Shown in pieces: positions 50,254-59,150 of a stretch of DNA of 64,000 nt. The notes beneath the pieces are model-generated. The model was not told the origin of the DNA. It was given only the letters and a program-made list of their open reading frames with translations, and did no database searches. Numbering within the stretch: position 1 is the stretch's first letter; every line of letters starts with the position of its first letter. Both the position numbers and the translations under genes were made by a program. Origin of the DNA: Symbiobacterium thermophilum (GTDB lineage Bacteria > Bacillota > Sulfobacillia > DYFQ01); contig DYFQ01000010.1 of NCBI GenBank assembly GCA_020725105.1, positions 5,038-69,037 of the forward strand. The letters are read 5' to 3'.

Positions 50254-51606
50254 ATGTCCAGAACCGGACGTTCCCGCCTGCGGGGTCACGCGGCCAGTCT
50301 GTTCCAGGACCTGGAGCGGCGCATCGACCGGGCGCTGGCGGAGTTGCCGAGCCCCGGCCTCAACGTGGCGCTGCTCATCGACGACGAGGTCGTCTGGACG
50401 TACGCGTCGGGGGTCGCTCGCTTCGATCCGCACGAGGAGCTCACGCCCGACCACCTGCACCGCATCGGCTCGATCACCAAGGTCTTTACCGCACACGCCA
50501 TCTTGCTGCTCCGGGACGCCGGCAAGCTCGACCTCGACGATCCGGTCGGGCGCTACGTGCCGGAGTTCAGCGGGGAACGTGCGGACCGGGTGACGATTCG
50601 CCACATGCTGTGTCACGGTTCGGGCATCAGCGGCGAGGGTGGGCGCAACGCCTGGGGGTCGGGTGTATTCCCCGACGAAGCCGAATTCCGCCGCTGGATC
50701 GCCGGCTTCGCTCCCGTGGCCCCGCCGATGAAACACCTCAAGTATTCCAACGCCGCGTACTCCATGCTCGGGCTCGTTATCGCGAAGGCATCGGGGATGC
50801 CCTACGAGCGCTTTCTGGTGGAGGCACTGCTGGAACCCCTCGGCATGAAGGAGGCGGCCTTCTACCCGCACGGCGATCTCGCGGATCGCCTGGCGGATGG
50901 GCACGTGCTGCCGCCGTACGAACGCCGCTTCGAGAAGGCGCCCTATCACGATCTCAAGGCATTCAACGCCTGCGGCATGCTGGCCGCGACGGCGCGCGAC
51001 GCGCTCAAACTCGCCGGTCTGCAGTGGAACACGGGCTCCCTCCTGTCCGAGGAGTCACGCGACGAGATGCACCGCGTGCACCTGATGAGTACGGACCTGC
51101 CCGGCTGGCAATCGGCCTACGGTCTCGGCTGGCGGCTCACCCGTGTGGGCCAGCGGATCTTCGCCGGCCACGGCGGCGGTTATGTGGGCAACCGGTGCCA
51201 AATCGACCTGTCGCTCCCGGATCGCGTCGCGATCGCCCTGTACGCGAACTGCGGCCAGGCAATGACGACAGCGCCGCTTGCACAGGCGCTGCTGGGCGAC
51301 GTCATCGACGCCTGTGAGCCCCCGCAAACGGAGGGGCTTGACGCCGGGCCCGTCCCCGAGGCATGGGCATACCTGCTGGGGACGTACGGGCTGCGGCACT
51401 GGTTCAAGATGAGCATCGAGTACGAGCGGGGTAGGCTCTGGCTGGTTTCGGAGATGGAGCGCCATCCGCTCGCCGCTCGGGAGCATGGGCGATTCGAGAT
51501 CCTCGGCGGGCGCTACGTGGGCGAGGAGCTGGCCGAGCTGGGGCGCGACGAGCAGGGCCGCTGCTCGGAAATCTCGATGGCCGGTCTCCGGATGGCTCGC
51601 CTCTGA
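50254..51606 (+). CDS. Beta-lactamase-fold serine hydrolase (class C/D-aminopeptidase-like)
   Basis: HRIGSITKVFTAHAILLLRDAGKLDLDDPVGRYVPEF (SxxK), YSNAAYSMLGLVIAKASGMPYERFL (Y-x-N), GHGGGYVG. Confidence 0.9.
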   Translation: MSRTGRSRLRGHAASLFQDLERRIDRALAELPSPGLNVALLIDDEVVWTYASGVARFDPHEELTPDHLHRIGSITKVFTAHAILLLRDAGKLDLDDPVGRYVPEFSGERADRVTIRHMLCHGSGISGEGGRNAWGSGVFPDEAEFRRWIAGFAPVAPPMKHLKYSNAAYSMLGLVIAKASGMPYERFLVEALLEPLGMKEAAFYPHGDLADRLADGHVLPPYERRFEKAPYHDLKAFNACGMLAATARDALKLAGLQWNTGSLLSEESRDEMHRVHLMSTDLPGWQSAYGLGWRLTRVGQRIFAGHGGGYVGNRCQIDLSLPDRVAIALYANCGQAMTTAPLAQALLGDVIDACEPPQTEGLDAGPVPEAWAYLLGTYGLRHWFKMSIEYERGRLWLVSEMERHPLAAREHGRFEILGGRYVGEELAELGRDEQGRCSEISMAGLRMARL

Positions 51607-51611
51607 TCCCT

Positions 51612-51633
51612 CCATTGTGTTCTCGCACAATGG
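51612..51633. promoter_or_regulatory. Inverted repeat CCATTGTG-N6-CACAATGG between hydrolase and M19 genes
   Basis: 8-bp perfect arms with TTCTCG spacer. Confidence 0.4.
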
Positions 51634-51714
51634 CCGACCCGCACCTTGAGGGGTCGTTCCGAAGGCGTAATGGGCTGCGCGTTTAACAGCGCAAGGATAT
51701 TAGGAGGAGTTCGA

Positions 51715-52707
51715 ATGGCCGACGGCAGCTTCCCGTGGCGAGGTCCGGTGGTCGACACCTACGGAGGGCCTGCATGGGGTGACGTGCACAGGCGCCGCAC
51801 CTGGCACGGCGAACGGGCGGTCTTTACCCGGCGCCACCTGCCCGATGTCCGGGCGGGGGGCGTTCAGGTCATCGTCCAACCCGTGTTGTCCTACGAGTCT
51901 CTGGAGGAATTGTTCGCAGAGGTCGACGAATCGGAAGGGGCGCTGCGGGTGGCCACCACCGCGGCGGAGATCCGGGCTGGCGTAGAGGCCGGGGCGCTCG
52001 TGTTCGTCATCTGCCTCAACGACCGGTCGATCGACGGCAGGCCTGACCGCCTGCCGCTGCTGCACCGCATCGGCGGCCGCATCTTTTCCTACTCCCACAA
52101 CCGGCGCAATCTGCTGGCCGACGGGTGCGGCGAGCGCAACGACGGCGGCCTGAGCCACCTGGGCCTGGAGGTCCTCAAGGAGCTCGAGCGGTTGCGGATT
52201 CTGGTCGACATCTCGCACCTGTCGGTACGCTCCTTCTGGGACGTGGTCAAGCACGGCGAGCGTCCCTTCCTGGCCACGCACTCCAATGCTCGCGCGGTCT
52301 GCGATCACCCGCGCAACCTGACGGACGATCAGATCCGGGCGCTGGCGGAGCGCGGCGGGGTGCAGGGCATCAACTTCTACCCGGGATTTGTCAAGTCCCA
52401 CAACCCCACCATCGACGATATCGTCGAACACATTGAGTACATCGCGGAGCTGGTTGGGCCGGAGCACGTGGCGCTGGGGCCCGATTTCATCGACACGGTG
52501 GCGGATACGGTAGAGACGGCCCTCCGCAATGCCGACCCCACGGGAACGATCTACGCGGGTTCGCACTCGTTCCCGGTGGGCGCCGAGTCCATCTCGCGTT
52601 TCAGCGACGTCGGCCGCAAGCTGCTCGACCGCGGTTGGAAGCGGGAGCACGTCGAGCTGGTCATGGGCGGCAACTTCATGCGGCTGTTCGAAGCCGTCTG
52701 CGGTTGA
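51715..52707 (+). CDS. Membrane dipeptidase (peptidase M19, renal dipeptidase family)
   Basis: NDGGLSHLGLEVLKELERLRILVDISHLS, RPFLATHSNARAVCDHPRNLTDDQIRALAERGGVQGINFYPGFV, HVALGPDF. Confidence 0.93.
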   Translation: MADGSFPWRGPVVDTYGGPAWGDVHRRRTWHGERAVFTRRHLPDVRAGGVQVIVQPVLSYESLEELFAEVDESEGALRVATTAAEIRAGVEAGALVFVICLNDRSIDGRPDRLPLLHRIGGRIFSYSHNRRNLLADGCGERNDGGLSHLGLEVLKELERLRILVDISHLSVRSFWDVVKHGERPFLATHSNARAVCDHPRNLTDDQIRALAERGGVQGINFYPGFVKSHNPTIDDIVEHIEYIAELVGPEHVALGPDFIDTVADTVETALRNADPTGTIYAGSHSFPVGAESISRFSDVGRKLLDRGWKREHVELVMGGNFMRLFEAVCG

Positions 52708-52758
52708 TCCTCGACCCGCGGCGGGTTACCGAAGGGAAGCGAACGGGAGTGGAATCGA

Positions 52759-54471
52759 CTGCTCGATCTGGCGGTCCTCAACGCGGAGATCATTGACGGT
52801 ACCGGCTCCCCCCGCCGGAAGGCGACCATCGGCGTGCACGACGGGCGCATCCTGACTCTGTTGCCTGCCGAGAGCGTCGAGGCCCGGGAGATCGTCGACG
52901 CCGAGGGCTTCGTCATGGCCCCCGGCTTCATCGACATGCACTCGCACTCGGACTGGTGCCTGCTGATCGATCCAGGCAGCGAATCGCGCATTTCCCAAGG
53001 GGTCACGACCGAGGTCATGGGCAAGTGCGGCTACTCCGCGGCGCCCATCGGGGACGTGTGGCTGACCTGGTGGTTTACGCCGCAGGACGAAGCCAACGAC
53101 TTCGGCTCCGCCCATGGGTTCGGCGGCGCGATGCGGATGGAGCGCGCCAGGGCCGTGCTGGCGAGGCTCGGCATCGAGGTGGACTGGCGCGACTACGGGA
53201 CCTACCTCGAGCGCCTCGAGGCGGCGAGGCCGGCGGTTAACGTCGTCCCCGGCGTGGGGCACAACACCATCCGGACCCTGGTGCTCGGAGTCGAGGCGCG
53301 GCAGCCGGACGCCGGTGAACTGGACGCGATGGCCCGCCTGGTCCGCGAGGCCATGGAAGCGGGCGCCTACGGCCTGTCCACGGGTCTGGTCTACCATCCC
53401 GGGCGCCATGCCACCACCGAGGAGATCGTCCACCTTTGCCGCGTCGTGGCGGAATACGACGGGTTCTACTACACCCACCTCAGAAACGAGGCCGCCGGAC
53501 TGGCCGAGGCGGTCCAGGAAGCGATCGAGATCGCCGCGCGGGCGGGCGTGCGGGCGGAGATCGCGCACCTGAAGGTGATGGGGCGGCCCAACTGGGGCCG
53601 AGTCCATTCGGCACTGGAGCGAATCGACGCCGCGCGCGCGGCCGGGCAGCCGGTGGGGTTCGACATCTATCCCTACGAAGTGCCCGGCATCGTTCAAAGC
53701 TCCCTGGGGGCCGTGCTGCCGCCGTCGCTGCGGGAGTTGCCCCGGGCGGAGGTGCGGCAGCGGCTGCGGACAGCCGATCAGCGGCGCAGCGCGGCGAGGG
53801 AACTGCGGGATTGGTACGAGAGCGTGGAAGCGGATGCCGCACTGGCGAGCCTGTCGTCCCTGCACATGGCGGGGGGGCCCGGAGGCGTCGTCTTCACGCG
53901 GGGGGCCGGCGGTGGCGACGGCGAGCATGTCGGCCGCACGTTCGCGGAGATTGCGGCCGCACGGGGCGGGGATCCCTTCGCTTGCATGATCGACGTCCAC
54001 GCCGAGAACGACGGGCACGGCTCTTGCGCGTTCAGGCTCATGTCCGAGGACGATATCCGGACGCTGCTGGCTTACCAGGGAACGACCATCGGCTCCGACG
54101 GCCACGTGGGGCTGCGCCAGGTCCTGCCGGCAGATCGGTTGCCCCATCCTCGCAACTACGGGACGTTCCCGCGGATCCTGCGGCGCTATGCGCTCGAAGA
54201 CGGCTTGTTTTCGCTCGAGGAAGCCATTCACCGCATGACCGGCAAGGCGGCTCAGCACATGGGGCTCGACCGCCGCGGTCTGATCAGCGACGGCTACTGG
54301 GCCGACTTCGTATTGCTCGACGAGGCGCGGCTGGCCGACTCGGCGACCTACACCGATCCCTACGCGTTCGCCCAGGGTATCCGGCGCGTGTACGTGAACG
54401 GGCAGGAAGCCTGGCGCGACGGTCGGGCGACGGGCCTGTGCGCCGGTCGCGTGCTGAGGAGGAAAACCTGA
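52759..54471 (+). CDS. N-acyl-D-amino-acid deacylase (D-aminoacylase)-like amidohydrolase
   Basis: LDLAVLNAEIIDGTGSPRRKATIGVHDGRI, VMAPGFIDMHSHSDW, SQGVTTEVMGKCGYSAAP, GLSTGLVYHPGRHATTEEI, DGHVGLRQVLPADRLPHPRNYGTFPRIL; N-terminal homology extends upstream of ATG 52834 to a CTG at 52759. Confidence 0.9.
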   Translation: MLDLAVLNAEIIDGTGSPRRKATIGVHDGRILTLLPAESVEAREIVDAEGFVMAPGFIDMHSHSDWCLLIDPGSESRISQGVTTEVMGKCGYSAAPIGDVWLTWWFTPQDEANDFGSAHGFGGAMRMERARAVLARLGIEVDWRDYGTYLERLEAARPAVNVVPGVGHNTIRTLVLGVEARQPDAGELDAMARLVREAMEAGAYGLSTGLVYHPGRHATTEEIVHLCRVVAEYDGFYYTHLRNEAAGLAEAVQEAIEIAARAGVRAEIAHLKVMGRPNWGRVHSALERIDAARAAGQPVGFDIYPYEVPGIVQSSLGAVLPPSLRELPRAEVRQRLRTADQRRSAARELRDWYESVEADAALASLSSLHMAGGPGGVVFTRGAGGGDGEHVGRTFAEIAAARGGDPFACMIDVHAENDGHGSCAFRLMSEDDIRTLLAYQGTTIGSDGHVGLRQVLPADRLPHPRNYGTFPRILRRYALEDGLFSLEEAIHRMTGKAAQHMGLDRRGLISDGYWADFVLLDEARLADSATYTDPYAFAQGIRRVYVNGQEAWRDGRATGLCAGRVLRRKT

Positions 54472-55394
54472 TGAAGGTGCGCGTCGCGCTGGCGCAGCTG
54501 AACCCTGAGCAAGGCGTCGTGCAGCCGAACCTCGAGCGGGCGGAGGAGTACATCGCCAGGGCCGGCGAGGCCGGCGCCGACCTCGTGATGTTCCCGGAAC
54601 TCTACCTGCAGGGTTATCGTGCGGACGAGCTGTTCGCCGAGGTGGCCGTCGAAGTCCCGGGCCCGGTGACCGACATCCTGCGCTCCTGGGCGGCCCGGCA
54701 CCGCGTCCACATCCTGATGGGTCTCGCGCGGGCGGAACGGGGCTACCCCTTCGTCGTCTACAACTCGGCGGTCCTGGTCGGGCCCGGCGGCGTCCTCGGC
54801 GTGTACGACAAGATTCACCTGGGCACGTTCCAGGAGTTCAGGGAAGGCGTGTACTTCGCGCCCGGCCGGCGCCTACCCGTCTTCGACACGCCCTTCGGCC
54901 GCGTCGGCGTGCAGATTTGCTACGACATGTCGTTTCCGGAGGTTTCGCGCGTTTTTGCCGTGCGGGGCGCGCAGCTTAACCTCGTTCTTTCGGCCGGACC
55001 GTCGCGGGGACGGGAGGCATGGTGCGAGGGTATTCGCTTCAGGTCGGCGGAGAACAGCTTCTTCACCTGTTACTGCAACACCGTGGGCCGGCAGAAAGAC
55101 TTCTCGTTCTTTGGCGGCAGCCGCATCGTCGGACCCGATGGGCAGTCCATCGTCGAGGCGGCCTTCGACGAAGAAGACTTCGTCGTGGGCGATATAGACC
55201 TGGAACGACTGTACCGGCAGCGCTTCGAGATCCTGAGCTTCCGGGAGCGGGTTCCCGCGCTGTACGCGGCTCTTGTGCACCCGCAGCCCGACGAGCTCGC
55301 GGCCGATCCACCGCTGCCGCGACCGTCCGGACCCGTGCGCACACGCGCGGAGGAGGTGACCTCCGCAGGCGAAGGCGGCTCAGCGACGGCTTGA
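54471..55394 (+). CDS. Nitrilase-superfamily carbon-nitrogen hydrolase
   Basis: VRVALAQLNPEQGVVQPNLERAEEYI (Glu in PELYLQGY), GVYDKIHL (Lys), GRVGVQICYDMSFPEVSRVFAVRGAQL (Cys); ATGA overlap with preceding gene. Confidence 0.92.
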   Translation: MKVRVALAQLNPEQGVVQPNLERAEEYIARAGEAGADLVMFPELYLQGYRADELFAEVAVEVPGPVTDILRSWAARHRVHILMGLARAERGYPFVVYNSAVLVGPGGVLGVYDKIHLGTFQEFREGVYFAPGRRLPVFDTPFGRVGVQICYDMSFPEVSRVFAVRGAQLNLVLSAGPSRGREAWCEGIRFRSAENSFFTCYCNTVGRQKDFSFFGGSRIVGPDGQSIVEAAFDEEDFVVGDIDLERLYRQRFEILSFRERVPALYAALVHPQPDELAADPPLPRPSGPVRTRAEEVTSAGEGGSATA

Positions 55395-55470
55395 GGACGT
55401 GCATCAGAGGGGTGGCAAAGCGATGCTTGCAGAGGACGTGCATCAGAGGAGTGGCAAAGCGATGCTTGCA
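55393..55470 (+). repeat. Two tandem 39-bp repeats at the start of the SBP gene
   Basis: GAGGACGTGCATCAGAGG[G/A]GTGGCAAAGCGATGCTTGCA x2, 38/39 identical. Confidence 0.97.
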
Positions 55471-55476
55471 GGGAAC

Positions 55477-57141
55477 ATGAAGCGCGTCACGCTCCATGGA
55501 TGGTTCCGGTCAGCGCGCGCGCTGCCGGTGCTCGCCCTGCTCCTGGCTGCAGCACTGGTGATGGGCGCCTGCGGGAGCCCGTCGGCTCCCGACCCAGGCC
55601 AGTCATCCGGTGACGGGCAGGGGAGCTCGGACGAACCAACGACCTTCATCCGGGGCACCGTCGGGTTGGCCCTCTCGGCACCCTTCAATCCCCTGCTGCG
55701 AATGGGGAACCCACGCGCCGCATTGTGGTCGTTCAATCGCCTCGTGGCTTACAACAGCCGGCTGGAGCCGGTGGGCGAGCTCGCCGAGAGTTGGGACGTT
55801 TCCGGCGACGGACTGGTCTACACCTTCCACCTGCGCAAGGACGTGAAGTGGCACGACGGTGCGCCCTTCACGGCCGACGACGTGATCTTCACCGCGGAGA
55901 CGGCCCTCAACGAAGAAAACAACGCCGCCACGCGCAAGTATTGGCTCATCGGCGGTGAACCGGTCAAGGTCGAGAAGATCGACGACTACACCGTCCAAAT
56001 GACGCTGCCGAAGCCGTCGGCCCTGTTCCTGTTCAACATGTCGTCGTGGAACATGATCGTCCCCAAGCACCTGCTGGAAGGAGTCGATCTGGCCACCGCC
56101 GACTACAACCGCCATCCGATCGGAACGGGACCGTTCAAGGTCGTCGAACTGGTGGATAACCAGTATATCCGGATGGAGGCCAATCCCGACTACTTCCTGG
56201 GCGCTCCCAAGATCGACGTCTGGATCGACAAGCAGATTCCCGACCAGAATGCCGCCATTGCCGCGCTGGCCAACGGCGAGGTCGACATGATCGGCATCGG
56301 CGGCAAGGATGCGCTGGAGACGGTCCGCCAGCTCCCAGACGTCGAGGTCTACGGCTACGATGCCGGCTGGATCCTCGGCGTGACCTTCAAGCGCGACCGT
56401 TCTTTCTTCGACGACGTGCGCGTGCGTCGTGCTTTGGCCTATGCTCTCGACCGCGAAGGCATGGTCCAGGCCATCGCCGGCGATGTCGAGGTGGCCTGGA
56501 GCCTGATCGGACCGCCGTCGTCGTGGGCGTACAACCCCGACGTGCCGCGCTATCCACAGGACATCGAGAAGGCCAAGGCCCTGCTGGCCGAGGCTGGCTT
56601 CACGCCCGGGAGCGACGGCACGCTGACCAGGGATGGCCGGCGGTTCGAGTTCACCCTGCTCGTGCAGTCGCCGGCGACGGACTCCGATCCCGAGGCGTTT
56701 GCCGCCGTGCTGCAGCAGGCGTGGAAGGCCATCGGAGTCGACATGAAGATCCAGCGTCTCGATCGGGCGACGCTCGAATCGCGCCTGTTCGTGGATCGGG
56801 ACTTCGACGCCTACATCTGGTGGGACGGGTACAACTTCGAGCCCGACCCGTCGATGTTCTGGCACAGTGCGACGAACATCAACGGGTTCGCGAGCGCGGA
56901 GATCGACGCGCTCATCGAAGAAGCCAACGCGAACGCCGACCAGGCGGTGCGCAAGGCCGCGCTCGACCAGCTGGCCGTGAAGGTGGCCGATGAGGTACTG
57001 TTCATCCCGCTGTACTACTACCGCGGGTTCTCGGCGGTCAAGGCGTACGTGAAGGGCGTACCGGCTCCTTCGGCAGCCGACTTCAACAACTCGGGGATCC
57101 TCTACGAGGTCCACAAACTCTACATCGACAAGGGTAAGTGA
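55477..57141 (+). CDS. Peptide ABC transporter substrate-binding lipoprotein (SBP_bac_5)
   Basis: MKRVTLHGWFRSARALPVLALLLAAALVMGACGS lipobox, LAESWDVSGDGLVYTFHLRKDVKWHDGAPFTADDVIFT; ATG 55462 within the repeat is an alternative start. Confidence 0.93.
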   Translation: MKRVTLHGWFRSARALPVLALLLAAALVMGACGSPSAPDPGQSSGDGQGSSDEPTTFIRGTVGLALSAPFNPLLRMGNPRAALWSFNRLVAYNSRLEPVGELAESWDVSGDGLVYTFHLRKDVKWHDGAPFTADDVIFTAETALNEENNAATRKYWLIGGEPVKVEKIDDYTVQMTLPKPSALFLFNMSSWNMIVPKHLLEGVDLATADYNRHPIGTGPFKVVELVDNQYIRMEANPDYFLGAPKIDVWIDKQIPDQNAAIAALANGEVDMIGIGGKDALETVRQLPDVEVYGYDAGWILGVTFKRDRSFFDDVRVRRALAYALDREGMVQAIAGDVEVAWSLIGPPSSWAYNPDVPRYPQDIEKAKALLAEAGFTPGSDGTLTRDGRRFEFTLLVQSPATDSDPEAFAAVLQQAWKAIGVDMKIQRLDRATLESRLFVDRDFDAYIWWDGYNFEPDPSMFWHSATNINGFASAEIDALIEEANANADQAVRKAALDQLAVKVADEVLFIPLYYYRGFSAVKAYVKGVPAPSAADFNNSGILYEVHKLYIDKGK

Positions 57142-57157
57142 TCTCCGCCCCAGACCG

Positions 57158-57185
57158 GGGGGCCAGGCCCGGCGGCCTGGCCCCC
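57158..57185 (+). other. Intercistronic stem-loop between SBP and permease genes
   Basis: GGGGGCCAGGCC-CGGC-GGCCTGGCCCCC, 12-bp perfect stem, no T-tract. Confidence 0.6.
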
Positions 57186-57207
57186 GGCCTGGTTAAGGAG
57201 GGCGTCG

Positions 57208-58185
57208 ATGAGGACGCTGATTCTACGGCGCATCATAGTCAGCATCCCGCTGCTGTTGAGCGTGAGCCTGCTCTCGTTCTACATCCTGCAGAGCGCTCCC
57301 GGAGATCCGGTAGCGATGTTCCTGCAGCAGTCCTTCGAGCGGGCACCTCAACACGTGGTCGACGCCATGCGTGAGCGACTCGGCTTGAACCGGCCGATCA
57401 TCATCCAGTACCTGTACTGGCTGAGGGAGATGCTGCGGGGTAACTTCGGCGTTTCGCTCAAGACGCTCGAACCCGTCTCGCAGGTGATCATGCGAACGCT
57501 TCCGGCCTCGCTTCTGCTCATGGTCGTCTCGTTCGCCATCGCTTCGGTCTGCGGGATCGCCCTTGGCGTCTACTCGGCGTTGCGGCCTTACCGCGCAGGC
57601 GACCAGATCCTCTCGTTCATCGCCTTTTTCGGGTACTCTATCCCGAACTTTTGGCTCGGCCTCATCCTCATTTACGTCTTCAGCTTCAAGATGGGGTGGC
57701 TCCCGTCGAGCGGCATGGTCTCGTTGCGCGGGGCCCCCGATGTCGTTATGGATCGGATCGCCCACCTGATCATGCCGGTCGCCACGCTCGCCTTTCACGA
57801 CATGGTCGTGTGGCTGCGCTACCAGCGGAGTGCCCTGCTCGGCGTGTTGGGAGAGGACTACATCCGAACCGCCAAGGCGAAGGGGTTGGCCCAGCGCATC
57901 GTGGTGGCGAAACACGCCCTTCGCAATGCCCTGATCCCCGTGGTCACCCTCCTCGGCTTGTCGGTGCCGCGACTGCTCACCGGTTCGTACATCGTCGAGT
58001 ACGTCTTCGCCTGGCCGGGCATGGGCAGGCTCGCCGTGGACGCCATCTACACGCGTGACTATCCCGTCATCATGGCCATTCTCATGATCTCGGCCGTGTT
58101 GGTCGTGCTCGGCAACCTGCTCGCCGACGTGGGCTACGCCCTGGTGGACCCGCGCATCAATTATGGCACGGGAGGCGCCCGATGA
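57208..58185 (+). CDS. Peptide ABC transporter permease (DppB-like)
   Basis: MRTLILRRIIVSIPLLLSVSLLSFYILQSAPGDP, GEDYIRTAKAKGLAQRIVVAKHALRNALIPVVTLLG. Confidence 0.95.
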   Translation: MRTLILRRIIVSIPLLLSVSLLSFYILQSAPGDPVAMFLQQSFERAPQHVVDAMRERLGLNRPIIIQYLYWLREMLRGNFGVSLKTLEPVSQVIMRTLPASLLLMVVSFAIASVCGIALGVYSALRPYRAGDQILSFIAFFGYSIPNFWLGLILIYVFSFKMGWLPSSGMVSLRGAPDVVMDRIAHLIMPVATLAFHDMVVWLRYQRSALLGVLGEDYIRTAKAKGLAQRIVVAKHALRNALIPVVTLLGLSVPRLLTGSYIVEYVFAWPGMGRLAVDAIYTRDYPVIMAILMISAVLVVLGNLLADVGYALVDPRINYGTGGAR

Positions 58186-59078
58186 GTGTCGACGCCGTGG
58201 ATACAGCGGCTGATTCGCCAGCCCCGCTCGACAGGCCGTTGCGGCGGGCGCTCCGGCGGTACGCCCGCAATCGCGGCGCCGTGGTCGGGGCGGCCATCTT
58301 GTTCATCCTTTCCGTGATCAGTGTTTTGGTGCCGTGGCTAGCCGTGCTCGACCCCGAGGCCGTCGACCTGAGCCACCAGCTGCAGCCTCCCGGCAGGGAT
58401 CACTGGTTCGGCACGGATCACCTGGGACGGGACTACCTGGCCAGGACGATCTACGGTGGCCGCATCTCGCTGGCCGTCGGCTTCGTGGCCATGCTGCTGT
58501 CGATCGTGATCGGAACCCTGGTGGGGGCGACGTCGGGCTTTGCGGGCGGGCGCCTGGACAATCTCCTGATGAGGGTCGTCGATTTCATCAATTCGCTGCC
58601 GATTTTCTTCATCATCATGGTGGCTCAGATGGTCTTGACGCCGAACATCTTCAACGTGATGTGGCTGATCGGACTGACCAGCTGGATGGCGGTCGCCCGC
58701 ATCGTCCGCGGCGAGGTCCTGGCCCAGCGGGAGCAGGATTACGTGATGGCCGCGAAGGCGATCGGGAGTCGCTCCGCCTACATCGTGTGGCGCCACATAC
58801 TGCCCAACGTGTCCGGCCCGATCATCGTGGCGGCGACCCTGAACATCGCCCAGGCGATCCTGATCGAGAGCGCCCTGAGCTTCCTGGGGCTGGGCGTCCA
58901 GCCACCCAAGGCGAGCTGGGGCAACATGCTGATGGGTGCACAGACACGCATGTTCAACGCTCCCTGGATCGCGATCTTCCCCGGACTGATGATCTGTATC
59001 ACCGTCATCAGCTTCAACTTCGTCGGCGACGGCCTGCGCGACGCCCTCGATCCCAAGACGGGCCGGAAGAACCTCTAG
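58182..59078 (+). CDS. Peptide ABC transporter permease (DppC-like)
   Basis: HWFGTDHLGRDYLARTIYGGRISLAVG, AKAIGSRSAYIVWRHILPNVSGPIIV, ESALSFLGLGVQPPKASWGNML. Confidence 0.95.
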   Translation: MSVDAVDTAADSPAPLDRPLRRALRRYARNRGAVVGAAILFILSVISVLVPWLAVLDPEAVDLSHQLQPPGRDHWFGTDHLGRDYLARTIYGGRISLAVGFVAMLLSIVIGTLVGATSGFAGGRLDNLLMRVVDFINSLPIFFIIMVAQMVLTPNIFNVMWLIGLTSWMAVARIVRGEVLAQREQDYVMAAKAIGSRSAYIVWRHILPNVSGPIIVAATLNIAQAILIESALSFLGLGVQPPKASWGNMLMGAQTRMFNAPWIAIFPGLMICITVISFNFVGDGLRDALDPKTGRKNL

Positions 59079-59150
59079 CCCGGATGGCATCCCCCTCTTC
59101 CGCCTTGAGGACCCGTCGGTTAGAGTGGAGGAAAATCGTCGTGCGGGGGC

